DNA from: Torymus aiolomorphi
Lineage: Eukaryota; Arthropoda; Insecta; Hymenoptera; Torymidae
NCBI GenBank assembly: GCA_036365515.1
Contig: CM070874.1
Coordinates: 114,559,235-114,623,234, forward strand
DNA: 64,000 nucleotides
Direction: 5' to 3'
A program made the translations under genes and the position numbers. Below are positions 39,781-58,112 of this stretch, piece after piece. Positions within the stretch are counted from its first letter, which is position 1. Each line of letters begins with the position of its first letter. Under the pieces are notes generated by a model that worked only from the letters and a program-made list of their open reading frames with translations, did no database searches and had not been told where the DNA came from.

Positions 39781-42700
39781 ATATGTATGGTTATTCTCTG
39801 ATAAATTTAAGATAAAAAAATTTTTTCGCTCAAAATTTTTTTACATGTTTTTCTCAATATTTTTAATCCCTCCAAATTTTTTCCGGTTTTGTAGCGTAAA
39901 GTTTTAGAGCTGGAAATTATCAAAATAGCGGTTCTTATAAATTTTTGATGATTAGTGCACATCATCGATAAAAAGGCAATAAGAGTTAACGAAACGCATA
40001 AAACGGCTTCATAGTGACCTCAAGCCTGCGAGAAAAAGGACTTATGTTGTTTCAACTTGCCACTGTGCGACGCTGAGCTTACATCACATAAATGGATAAT
40101 CATAGTATATAAAGCAGAGTTTTGGTTTTCTTAAGGTGGTTCACCGAGAAATTGATTTTCTTTAAATTTTCTCAAAAATTAGTGTACATACTCCTTTTTA
40201 TATGTTTTATCGATTTTTGAAACCCCCAGTATAGGGAGCGATACTAATTATTGAGATAGTTAATGCCAAAGTTTGCAAATTTAACATGGGAAGCATAGGC
40301 TGAGGATGTATTTAAGATCGACTCATTTTAATTAATTGCAAAGCCAATTTTCTTTACAATTTTCTTAAAAACTAGTATATTATACTAGACTCAAAAGGGA
40401 ATAATGTAGAATATTTTGTAATATGGTAAGCGATACTATTTTCCGAGAAATGGCTATTTGAAGAAAAATTCCCATGTTATTTGTATATCTATGTATAGTG
40501 GCATCGTACAAGTCGTATTGTTCCAAACATGGCATAGGCACCTTATTTTTCACGTCATCTTTTTTTATTATTTTTACCATAGTATACAGAGATAAATGAA
40601 GAGTTCCCACCATGAATATGCTTATAGCACAATTTTTGCGATATTGTGATTTTTATGACGTCATTGGCCGGAGAACTACCTTAAACAAGTATACTTAAAC
40701 ATATTTGGATACTCGAATATATGTTTTTTTAAAACTATTTTCCATGATTTTATACAGTGGTCCATATTAAGAACACTTTTTTCAAATATGCAAAATTTAT
40801 CTTTTTTCGTTTTTAGGTTACATTTTTTTTATCATTTACTTAATTTTAGAAATTTTAACATATTATTTTAACACATTTCCCTATAGAAATTATGATCACT
40901 CAGAAACCTTAAAATAATATTTGGTTCAATTTTTATAGTCATGTAAATTTAAGTGGGCCATATTAAAAGTCTTTATACCGAGTGTATAACGTCATATGGA
41001 GCATATTATTACTTTAATTTTCGCATCATTTCCCATTTTTAATATCTAACATCAATCGTTTAAAATCCATATAATAAACTAAGCGAACCAAAACCTAAAA
41101 CTCCGTCAGTTATTTATGTTCTTGACCATGCCAGCATAAATTTCTTAAAATTTATTGAAGCACCTTGCAAGAGAAAATCTGCAGACCTGCCGTAACACAC
41201 GCACATTGCACAACGTGGAGCCCAGAAGTCCTCAAATAGATGTATATATCGATACAATTCCAAAGTCAACGTACGCGGACAACTCAATCGTAGAAATCGG
41301 CAACGCAAACCACCGTTCGAACATCCCGCAGCACACGATTTTCGCTTTCGCCACACCTGAACCTTACACCGCTAGGAAAACTTCGCTCCATTCTGAGGAT
41401 TAGATCTCTATTATTCTCGACCATTGTCCGAATTTTCGCGAACCTTCGTAATAACTCCGGCGCACTTAAGTCTGCACCGTGCTGTAAAACTTTCCCGGAA
41501 CGTGCCCGCGTCGCACGCGTTGACGAGGATACAATGCGCGGCAGATATACGCCTCGTATATATAAGCGGGATTTGGACCTGTGGTGCAAAGCAAGATTTT
41601 TCAAGGCCCGCCTGGAAAATTCGACGCACTTGTCACGTACGCACGAATCGGCGGTGGTTGCGGAAATTTTCAGGCACGAGCGGAGAAGTTGTAAACGTTA
41701 TGCTGTGTATGGTGAGCAGTAAAGAATTTATGAGACAGGTACCAGAACGGTTGTTTGCTGAACTTATGATTTTTATGTTTTCGAGTGTGTACTTATGGGA
41801 AAGAGTTTTTCAATAGTATTTAGGGAAGTTGTTACAGCAGTTAAATTTTTAGAAGACAATAAAAATGGTTTTCCAAAAATGTTACTATAGGAGTAATTCT
41901 ACAGAAGCCAACAAACAACTGTGTAAAAAAAATAAATAAAAATGTTTTATAACACACACCTACCAGACCAGATCTTTTTGGTTCTCTGGACCATTCTGAA
42001 TTAAATTAAATCTATTTCTTTGCATTTTTACAGTATTTTGTGTATTTTACGCTTATTTTTGAACTCGTGTAACTTTTGAAGGAATTGACATTTTTTTCAC
42101 CCGGTAAAAAGCAAATGAAAGCTCGCATTATTATTTTCTTTTCTTTTTTTTTAATGTACGTGCAACTCTTCCTGACAAAGTGATTTATGCCTTACCATCC
42201 AATTAACCATGATACCGATTTTTTGTACATTCAAAATGGTCGAAGGAACTTTTTGTACCCAGTTGTTCAATGTTTTTCGAAGAATTTCTCATATACTATC
42301 TATATTAGGTACCTATAATAAAATTCTTGCATTTTTACTTATAAACCTAACGGCTAAGCACAAAATCACTCACCAAACCGCCGATCGAATTTGTTCTGTT
42401 TGTCTGGATTATCCCATACGAAGTTCTGCCACCACCGCAGGGACGATAGCAGGAGACCGACGATAAGTGTCCACGGCATGATGCCGTTTTTTTTTTCGTA
42501 CGCTAGGTATGTGAAAGAAGCCAGTCCGCCGATTTGAAATACAAGAGCGACGATGTCACCGTACGTGAATAGCTGTTCCATTGGAGGCAGTGCTTTGTTT
42601 CGAGGTCTTGAAACGAATTCTGAAAACGAAAAAAGTATTATACTTGTAATGTTATAACAGTTCTATTGTTTATAACTCCTTCCATTGCACAGTTTAATGT

Positions 42701-45544
42701 AAGAATTAGTCTTTCAAATTGTTTCAAATGAAGAAGTAGAGAGAACCATCATCATAAGGTTGTTGTTCAATTTTTGTTGAATTAGTTCATCTGTTTATTT
42801 ATGCACATAGTTAATCTTTTAAATTTTTAATTACTCACCGAGAATTACCGGAACCACGCAGACGCAACTCAGGCAAGCCGCGGCCTGCACGACGTCGAGA
42901 TTCGGAAGGCCGACCAGAAAAACCAGGGCGATGCCGAACGCGTGGAGTATCTCGATGACGCTGATGAAGGCGAGGTAGTGGACGCGCGGCAGCTCCATGT
43001 CGACGAAGAAACAGTTCCAGAGGAAGCGCACGAAGTTGAGCGCCTCCGGAACGGTGAACATCAGGATCACGCACCAGATCCAGCTGACGCGCGCTGACTC
43101 CGGTATCGAGGATTCGTAGCGCGCTGCCTCGCGCGAGTCTCGGCCTAAGTATAGGATAAGATTTTCTATTTTTTAAATCTCGTAATGAATTTCAAATGTA
43201 TCTTCCTTTTCAGAGATACATCATAAACGTAAATAATTATATAAAAATAAAAAAAAAACGTGCAAGCTTTTGTTTTTCCATAAATTTGTCTTTAGAAGTT
43301 TCGCTCTGTATAGATGGACTGCGATTATCGATATGATATTATTACTTACCAGTATAGTATTCGCAGTATGGCACATATCTCTCCTCGATCTGCGACACGG
43401 CAAACAACACCGTCCACTTAGAGACGACGCTGCCGCCGAGGATGACGGCTAATAGGACGGTGTAGAGGAGGAACTTGATGATGCGCAGTAGTACTTCGTA
43501 CCACTGCTTGACCACCATCGAGCCCGTCTTGGGCGGCGGCTCTGTGCACTTGAACGAGTCCCATAGCAGGATCTCCTCGTTGTCTCTGCATGAAAAATTT
43601 TTATAAAAAAAGAAGTTGAAAATGTTAATACGTTCTATCGCAGCTTATCATAATTATTAATCATTAAAGGATTTTTTACATTAAATGATGAGTATGGTTC
43701 TAATTAACAGAATTATTCAAAAATTAGATTGGTTGATGAATATTTACAGATCGGTTTCCAAATTTAAAAGTCATGTTTAATATTGTTATTACAAAAATTA
43801 AACATTATCTATATGTTTAAGGCTTGTTCATTATATTTGCTTTATTGAGTTTCGCGGCTTACTCAAACCGATTATCCTGAAAAATGTTAATCCATGCATT
43901 TTGAAAAAATTACTTGATTAAAAGATAAGATTAAAGTTAACGCGTTAAGTCGAACGTTTCCCTGCAGAACTGCAGTCGTCTAGGTAAACCATGCAAACTT
44001 TCAATAAATAATTTTCATTTTCAAAATCAATACGATAATCATGATCATAACTATTATATGCAAGAAAGTATGTATTAGCGTTTTAGATAACAGGTTTCAA
44101 TTATTTGATTGATATAAGATCTACATCAAACAATCATACCTTGTAATAAATTCTTAAAATTATCATGTCTTAATATAAATTAAATGCGAAATAAAAGTAA
44201 TTGATTTTTAACTACGATTAGTCATCCACCAGTTTTATCGAAGATCGCTTAATCTATAATCGATTCTTAAAAAATAAAATAAAACACACATTCTTAAAAG
44301 ATAAAATATAAAACAATTAAAAACTCCGATATTCCAAAAACTTCTATCTGATCTCAACTGTATTTTTTATAACCAGAAAATAATAAAAAAAAAATCTAAC
44401 ACGATCAACCTAATTCGAATTATTTAATAATCCCTCTTTTTCTTAATCTATTTTATTGTAATAAAGACCCATAGTGAAATTCGATTAGTTTTTATAAATT
44501 TTTATTGATATTAAACAAAAGAAACCTATCGATTTTCATTGAAAAAATGGTATCCAGAGATAAGATACGTATAAAAACTGTACTTCACTACTATGTTCAT
44601 ATAAAAATTCCTTTGGAAGTAGAGTATTATCTACTCCTTTAAACATTTAATGATCACATTCCTGCACAATTTTAAATAAATTTTTGCAATACATATTTCA
44701 ACCATAGATGCAATTGAAATGAAGCCGTTGGAGCAAATAAAAGGGTGATTTGCGTAGAAAAATAAATACAATATTTTAAATCTATAATAATTTCGTTATA
44801 TTTGAACATAACACTACATTTTTTTCTAATCACTTTGTCCTAGAAAAAAGTATTGTAGAGATGATAAAAACCATCAATGAATGAGCATTAGTAATCTGGG
44901 AAATAATAAGCAATCAATCAATTACATATTCTTGGAATTTTAGTTTAAGATCGAAAACAAGATTGTTTTCTCCAAGGTTGCAAAAATAATAAAAATATGC
45001 GTTAATAACTTCCAATGAGATCGTAACTGTTAATTTACAATTAATTATAATATTAAGTAATTTAATAAAGAATCCCTTTGCTATATCAACTAATCAATCA
45101 ACATTCTCGCTACCACAATGAAAATAAACTTTTTAAATAATCGTTGTACTCTGGATATAATGAATTTACAAACATGCAAAAAACATAGTTTTCTGTTTTT
45201 TATATTACTGTTATAGAATAACTAAAAAATAATTTACTGTTTTATTTTTTTGACTTCGTTACAATTCCTATCTATCACTGATTCCTACACTTCCAACGTC
45301 CTTCTCAAGCAACAGGTCAACTTCAGTCCCGAAAACTTTTCCTAAAAAACCTACTATTCCTTGCACCGCACTGCACAAAACCGATCTCACCACCACCCGC
45401 ACATGTCATCAACCTTCCTCCCTCTCCCCCCTTCACTCACCCCTCGACCTGATCCGTCTGCTTCTCATCGTCGGGCGACAAACTGCCCCCGTAGCCGAAA
45501 TCGTCGTCGACGGTCAGGCTGTTGACGAAACGCGTCCGCTCCAT
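16639..45544 (-). CDS. Insect chitin synthase, 19 coding exons
   Basis: Membrane-bound family 2 glycosyltransferase that polymerises UDP-GlcNAc into chitin. Exons: 45544-45441, 43585-43350, 43144-42839, 42619-42374, 37953-37624, 37132-36714, 36615-36382, 36107-35833, 35759-35549, 35469-35222, 35015-34823, 34716-34562, 34403-34104, 33284-33064, 19670-19244, 19142-18966, 18871-18704, 18564-18321, 16949-16639. Predicted length is about 1600 aa, usual for the family. N-terminal transmembrane segments precede the catalytic part: RIYTCATMWHET, HIFFDDA, TLDGDIDF, GEDRWLCTL (about 855) and IQRRRWIPST (about 893). Then come a five-helix cluster, SWGTR (about 1075), SLAGLFKCMLC, a short coil, an N-rich linker, two more helices and a long basic/proline tail. 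All phases agree except exon 7, which is one base out. Only one copy of the exon that is duplicated in many CHS1 genes is present, hinting at CHS2 type; which paralog it is remains open. Confidence 0.93.
17265..17692. mobile_element. MITE of the CCCTACTGAAAAA-ended family, copy 1
   Basis: Starts CCCTACTGAAAAACTCAC and ends with the inverted counterpart GAGTTTTTTTCAGTAGG. Internally GAGGTTCTTTCGCGACTCCC (17287 on) is partly mirrored by GGGAGTCGCAGAAGAACCTC (17429 on), so the element folds back. It lies in the last chitin synthase intron. A target-site duplication is not clear. Confidence 0.6.
18111..18184. repeat. (CA)n microsatellite
   Basis: About 36 CA dimers with one CG interruption, in the last chitin synthase intron. 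Confidence 0.97.
20485..20830. repeat. Degenerate TTCGAA-word array
   Basis: The segment GGGATGCACGAATACTCGACTCG opens a stretch in which TCGAACTGTTCGAAC-like half-palindromes recur every 20-40 bases (at least a dozen TTCGA or TCGAA words). A related, shorter stretch in the opposite order is at 30455-30600. It may be the end of a DNA transposon. The open frame through it is repeat-driven. Confidence 0.6.
21170..21370. repeat. Dispersed repeat, inverted copy at ~30725-30910
   Basis: GGTATTCACCTGG through TAACCGCGGC, a long AT-rich middle and CAGAAAATGTAGCGAA recur as a reverse complement at 30725-30910 with scattered differences. Both lie in the 13.4-kb chitin synthase intron. No coding content. 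Confidence 0.65.
21610..22045. repeat. Foldback array of GAAAAAAGCACAACTCG modules
   Basis: Modules such as CGAAGAAAAGCACAAT, GAAAAAAAAAAGCATGACTC and GAAAAAAAGCACAACTCG run on the left. The reverse complement (CATCCGAGCGCAGCGA, GTTGTGCTTTTTTTC) follows on the right from about 21956. The layout is like the element at 45888-46571, so they may be one family. Confidence 0.5.
22190..22403. repeat. GGGACTGTCTCCATAAG dispersed repeat
   Basis: Begins GGGACTGTCTCCATAAG, includes an AAAAGCACAAAAGCACAG-type stretch and ends in the hairpin GGAGCGCGGGAGCGCTCC with CGAAGGCAAGTA. Inverted partial copies are at 30250-30390 (head and middle) and 38190-38260 (hairpin end). Confidence 0.6.
22694..24900 (+). 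repeat. Tandem array of exon-like units
   Basis: Two copies of a ~593-bp unit (starts 22694 and 23287) are followed by four copies of a ~260-bp unit (starts near 23888, 24150, 24410 and 24669). The short unit shares its tail with the long one. Each short unit has a good splice acceptor (GATTTTCCCAG) and a 40-codon frame that begins GGRRQKFDLYKNIKKAFSDS. The frame is open in copies 1, 2 and 4 and has a stop in copy 3. The long unit has TTTTTTCATTTGCAG followed by short frames. I recognise no protein family. The array sits in the large chitin synthase intron on the opposite strand. Confidence 0.75.
25155..26830. repeat. Direct-repeat array with CT-rich spacers
   Basis: A ~230-bp sequence starting AACTTTAATGAGAGCTTAAAT recurs at about 25155, 25615, 26186 and 26572. 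It is separated by CT-rich low-complexity tracts (25481-25592 and 26433-26558) or AT-rich DNA. The last copies form the outer part of the left arm of the large palindrome. Confidence 0.8.
27841..27937 (-). repeat. 5S rRNA-like segment, left palindrome arm
   Basis: The minus strand reads GTCGGGCCCGCCAAGTATGT then ATGGGAGATTGG. This resembles the internal control region of 5S rRNA (GTCGGGCCTGG..AGTACTTGGATGGGAGACCGCCTGG). The 5' half of 5S is absent. It could be a 5S-derived SINE promoter or a chance match; an inverted twin is at 28533-28630. Confidence 0.35.
28533..28630 (+). repeat. 5S rRNA-like segment, right palindrome arm
   Basis: Mirror copy of the segment at 27841-27937, on the plus strand. 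The two point outward from the palindrome centre, so any Pol III activity would read into the arms. The evidence is sequence resemblance only. Confidence 0.35.
30250..30600. repeat. Inverted partial copies of repeats seen at 20.5-22.4 kb
   Basis: Contains the reverse complement of the GGGACTGTCTCCATAAG repeat (30250-30390), then a TTCGAACNNTTCGAA-word stretch (30455-30600). The module order differs from the left copies, so these are independent or rearranged insertions rather than arms of one element. Confidence 0.6.
30911..32080. other. AT-rich part of the large chitin synthase intron
   Basis: No gene, RNA or clear repeat recognised. The short open frames lack family features. Confidence 0.5.
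32081..33016. mobile_element. CCTACTGAAAAA-ended element of TCTCACGTGAGA words, copy 2 (interrupted)
   Basis: Begins CCTACTGAAAAATCTCACGT and ends CTCACGTGAGTTTCTTCAGTAG. Both ends are made of repeats of the self-complementary word TCTCACGTGAGA and variants. A second element (32276-32894) is inserted inside it. GTTCAA occurs just outside both ends (32070 region and 33020 region), which may be the target duplication. Confidence 0.65.
32276..32894. mobile_element. CCCTACTGAAAAA-ended element of CCCATATGGG words, nested
   Basis: A 619-bp foldback element starting CCCTACTGAAAAAGCCCACA and ending in its reverse complement. The outer ~200 bp of each arm consists of recurring self-complementary or near-complementary words (CCCATATGGG, CCCACATGGG, CCCACGTGG). 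The inner arms (AACTTATCGCATAATTTTTA) also mirror. The centre is AT-rich with no coding sequence. Confidence 0.85.
33475..34016. mobile_element. TTAA-flanked MITE, copy A
   Basis: Bounded by TTAA at 33475-33478 and 34013-34016, with termini AGACGTTCTCCGA and TCGGAGAACGTCC in inverted orientation. The internal sequence is shared with the element at 40131-40684. TTAA duplication is characteristic of piggyBac-type transposition, although the terminal bases are not the usual CCC. It sits in chitin synthase intron 13. Confidence 0.75.
34404..34561. other. Short introns of chitin synthase with homopolymers
   Basis: Intron 12 carries a 19-T run (about 34425-34443), and intron 11 has a run of ~18 A (34726-34744). 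The runs lie close to acceptor sites. Confidence 0.6.
37133..37623. other. Chitin synthase intron 5, no feature
   Basis: AT-rich intron. Nothing recognised beyond the splice sites. Confidence 0.5.
38190..38265. repeat. Copy of the GGAGCGCGGGAGCGCTCC hairpin repeat
   Basis: The reverse complement reads AAGGAGCGCGGGAGCGCTCC then CGAAGGCAAGTATAGAAGAAGCC, matching the end of the repeat at 22190-22403. It lies in chitin synthase intron 4. Confidence 0.6.
38861..40054. mobile_element. 1.2-kb foldback element
   Basis: The outer arms (38861-38985 and 39945-40054) mirror each other, with shared words such as CATAAGTCCTTTTTCTCG and ATCGATGATGTGCACTAAT. The inner arms (39068-39290 and 39345-39565) also mirror, with shared words such as GCCGACGAAATCA and AGTCATTGATGATTAACCAA. 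Microsatellites of TG/TA lie between them (39000-39068 and 39677-39782). There is no coding sequence. It lies in chitin synthase intron 4. Confidence 0.85.
40131..40684. mobile_element. TTAA-flanked MITE, copy B
   Basis: TTAA at 40131-40134 and 40681-40684 with inverted termini GGTGGTTCACCGAG and CGGAGAACTACC. The internal stretches (CCATGTTATTTGTATATCTA, AGCACAATTTTTGCGATATT) correspond to those in copy A at 33475-34016. It lies in chitin synthase intron 4. Confidence 0.8.
41110..41830. other. CpG-rich island with TATA motif inside chitin synthase intron 4
   Basis: About 600 bases with exon-like composition inside otherwise AT-rich intron. TATATATAAG (41557-41566) is a good TATA box on the plus strand and a fair one on the minus strand. 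On the minus strand an ATG at 41424 opens 18 codons (MVENNRDLILRMERSFPS) ending at a donor-like GCG|GTGTAAGG (edge 41370) in phase 1. That is the phase required by chitin synthase exon 5, so it could be an alternative first exon. Plus-strand frames also exist, and none has a recognised domain. Confidence 0.3.
43586..45440. other. Chitin synthase intron 1, no feature
   Basis: 1.85 kb of AT-rich sequence between the first two coding exons. I see no gene, RNA or ordered repeat. Confidence 0.5.
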
Positions 45545-45887
45545 CGTCTCGCTCGGCCACTGCCGCGCGCGACTATACTATCATCGGCCGCTCGACTGCT
45601 TAATCTTATCTACGCGCGGGGATCGATAAAACTTCACACGGATAATGAGCGACGCGCGGGAGAATAGGTTTGTAATAATTGCGCTCGCGGTCAGTGCGAG
45701 GGAGGCCCCTGGCGAAAAGAGCGAGACAGAGACAGAGAGAGAAAGAGTTATTCGGTATTGATGAGATACGGGGAAAGATCGATGAGGAGTGATGAAAGAG
45801 GTGATGTCGTAATCGGAGATGAGGGATGGGCAATGGTTAAAAATAAATCGGTTGAATAAGGAGGATGGAATGAATAAAGATTATATC

Positions 45888-46571
45888 GTCGGTACATACG
45901 AAAAAAGGCCCGCTGGTAAACTGATACGAAAAAAGGCGCGGTAGGAATTTGATACGAAAAGAGGCGTGCTGCAGCGATTGACGGCGAAAAAAAGCATGCA
46001 TTCAAAAATTGTCGGCGAAGAAAGGCGCGCTGCATGATTTACGGCGAAAAAAGGCGTGCTCCAACGATGGACGGCGAAAAAAGGCGCAATATATAAGATT
46101 TAACGCTCAATTTTATATTATTTTGTATATCTATATATATGAAAATAGCGCGCGACACGACTTACAGAATAAGGTGATTAGGGGAATGGGCATCAACGAA
46201 CGAGTTATTGTTTAAAAATTGATATATTTTTATTTTATTGATATATTTTAAATGGTTTAAAATATATCAATTTTTAAACAATAACTCGTTCGTTGAAGTC
46301 CATTCCCCTAATCACAAAATATTACTACGAACGTCTCATTTTCAAAATTACAGAATAAGGCCCCAGGAATTGACGGCGAAAAAAGGCGCGCTGTACGATT
46401 GACGGCGAACCACTACCAACACAGCACGCCCTTTTTCGCCATCAACCATATCAGCGCGCCTTTTTTCGCCTTCAATTCTTGTAGTGCGCCTTTTTTCGCT
46501 GTCAAAGTCACAGCACGCCTTTTTTCGCCGTCACTTTTTGTAAGCGCGTCTTTTTTCGTATGTACCGACGA
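45888..46571. mobile_element. Foldback element of GGCGAAAAAAGGCGCG modules
   Basis: The termini ATATCGTCGGTACATACGAA and its exact reverse complement (46550-46571) bound two arrays. On the left about eight modules of the form (GACGG)CGAAAAAAGGCGYGCTG run on the plus strand. On the right about five run inverted. A separate 142-bp hairpin is inserted in the middle (46174-46315). The element starts about 340 bp upstream of the chitin synthase ATG, so it may lie in or near its promoter. It encodes nothing recognisable. Confidence 0.8.
46162..46360. mobile_element. Hairpin insertion flanked by 13-bp direct repeats
   Basis: A near-perfect hairpin from GTGATTAGGGGAATGGGC (46174) to its mirror ending at 46315. 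The region is bracketed by TTACAGAATAAGG at 46162-46174 and 46348-46360. This looks like a small MITE nested in the larger foldback. Confidence 0.7.
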
Positions 46572-47018
46572 TATATGGTGAAGGGGGGTCGGCGGCGGGG
46601 AACTTGCTTTCTTTTTTCTTACAATTGAAATCTTGAGATTCGAAAAAGTCGTGATGGGGCTGGATTTAGGTGTAGGAAATGTGGTGGCGATAACAACGTT
46701 CATTGTTAGTGTTACTTTTCATCAGCTTCGAACGTTTGTTGAGAAGGTTCTTCTTAGCTCAAAAAATATTGATCGTTGATAAATCTGCGGAAAAATTCAG
46801 CGTTGGTTTGGTCAGTCGAATGAAATAAAAGCTAAAAACTACGGACCGATTTTAAACAATAACGAAAACTGAGGAATATTATAGAACAAAACTACTATAG
46901 AAAGAAACAATGTTACCCTAATATAAAAAAGTTAAGAGGAAAGGCAAGGATACAAGTAATCCTGATTGTTACGAACGCGACAGATTAGAAACTTTTTTTG
47001 TTGAAATCTACCGCGACC
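46572..47018. other. Intergenic, no feature
   Basis: Between the foldback element and the TA-flanked element. Nothing recognised. Confidence 0.5.
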
Positions 47019-47722
47019 TAGGGTAAATGTGGGTATTACCGCGGACGCTGCAATTACCGCCGATCGACGAAAAACGCTCTGCAATTTCATTTTTCATAGT
47101 ATAATTCGGCATTTAATATTTATTCGATCATACAAAATATTAATTAATATAAGAAATCGTCTTAAAAAGAGAATAAAGCATGATTTGTATGAATATACTA
47201 CATTATTGTCTGGCCATCCGCGGTAATATCGTCATTTGTATACAAATACGATTGCTGGTATTACTGCAGCGGCATTGGTCCAACGTAACCTCAAAGCAGT
47301 GAAATCAAGAAGTCTACAATATATATGAGAACATTTGCCAACTGCTACGTTCTAAATGAAATATGATGTAAAAATATACAGATATGTTCATTTTTTCGGT
47401 TGTAAAATTATAAATAATATAACAAGCTCAAGGTAAAATTCCGCAGTAATACCCCCGCGGTAATCCATCATACACACGGTAAAACCCCCGCGGTAATTCA
47501 ATCATACTCGCAGTAATATCAGCCTCGGATCTATTTTTTAGATTACATTTATTAATTAACTATATGTTTTTTATCATATGATAAGAGTCATTTTTGCATT
47601 TCTGGTAAGTTAAAGAAGAGTTAAAAAAAGAATTCAACTTAAATCATCGAGGCAAAGCTTTTAATTCGTGTACTATAAGACGCCCATGCTGAAAAACCGC
47701 GGTAATACCCACTTTTACCCTA
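47019..47722. mobile_element. TA-flanked 700-bp MITE with CCGCGGTAAT words
   Basis: The inverted termini GGGTAAATGTGGGTATTACC (47021) and GGTAATACCCACTTTTACCC (ending 47720) are each bordered by TA, as for Tc1/mariner-type insertions. Subterminal words CCGCGGTAAT and CGCAGTAATA recur in both orientations. The middle is AT-rich, non-coding. The element lies just downstream of the DUS2 poly(A) signal. Confidence 0.85.
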
Positions 47723-47814
47723 TTGTGCGCGGATAATCCGCGATAAGAACATAAACTTCACATCGAAAGTATAGTGACGAATCAACTCTCTCTTTTTTCC
47801 AATTTCATTAACTC

Positions 47815-47820
47815 TTTATT
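47815..47820 (-). terminator. Poly(A) signal AATAAA for DUS2
   Basis: AATAAA on the minus strand about 310 nt past the DUS2 TGA stop, implying a 3' UTR of that length. Confidence 0.5.
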
Positions 47821-48129
47821 ATCTTTATGTACAACATATTTCACGTACGTGCGCATGGGCACGAGGTCACAATACATATAAAAAAATATTCATGAAGTAG
47901 GTTCGGTTTTTATACATTCGGCGTTATACATATTTATAAAACAATGAAGTCGGCCGTTGTAGAGTACACCTTCTTATTTTATAGTCCTTACAATAAGTAT
48001 GTCTCTTATCGTCGTCGTTGTCGTCAGATGGCAAATTGCGAGGTATGTATCACTGCGACTCGGAATGATAAGAAAGACCGCGTGTGTCGTATATTATACG
48101 TATTAATCGGGCTAGTGAATGGCTCGCTG

Positions 48130-57420
<9,291 letters not shown>

Positions 57421-58112
57421 ATAGCTACTGATAGATGAGAGGCCACTGTGACAAGTGATTGGAGCCGATCAAATTTTTATCTATCAATTGGTAGGTTGCT
57501 GTATGTTGGTTTTGTTGTTATCGTGTAGATAGAGGTATAAGAATTGCTAACTTTTCGAAGATAAACATTTGTCGAATAAGTGTGTTTGTTACAAAACCAA
57601 GTAGATAGTTAAGTTTAGCAGAACAGCTGCTTTTGTAGTATTTAAAGTTTCACAGCTGAAACTGTAGGTATGCATTAATTGTTGGTATTACATGTATTTT
57701 TCAGGAATAATTAGACATATGATTTATTATCTAATTTATTATATTATTTTTATTCATAGAAAAGGTTAAATAAATTTGTTGTAAAATTTAGTATGAAATA
57801 TAAGAGAGATTTCATAGAACAATATTTTTTTAATTAAATACTATGCAATAATTTTACACATAAATAGTTTTAATATAAATCTTTATTTTTATTATAGATT
57901 CTGGCGGATAGACATTGGCTGCAGGCATAATTGAACACATTAAGCCATTTGATAGATGGCTTGTAAACTACTTCCAAGATTTTTATCATATTTTATACTG
58001 TTGAGATTACCAAGAACATAGTGCAAAACATTACTGACCAATACTTCCTTTTATTACAATATACAAACAGAGGTCTAATACAGGAACAAAGTTCTTCCAA
58101 AATCCAAACATA
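57421..58112 (+). promoter_or_regulatory. Probable spliced 5' UTR of the membrane-protein gene
   Basis: A donor-like CTGTAG|GTATGC at 57667/57668 and an acceptor TTTATTATAG ending at 57897 would remove a 230-bp intron. The translated exon would then start at 57898, leaving about 215 nt of leader before the ATG at 58113. This is inferred from splice motifs only. Confidence 0.35.

Noticed and set aside
41424..41816. 130-codon plus-strand frame in the CpG-rich island
   Set aside because: No recognisable domain, and all frames are fairly open in this GC-rich patch. Reported only as a possible promoter region.
45888..46571. Regularly spaced short repeats resembling a CRISPR array
   Set aside because: The spacing is irregular, the units are partly inverted within a foldback, and the context is eukaryotic.
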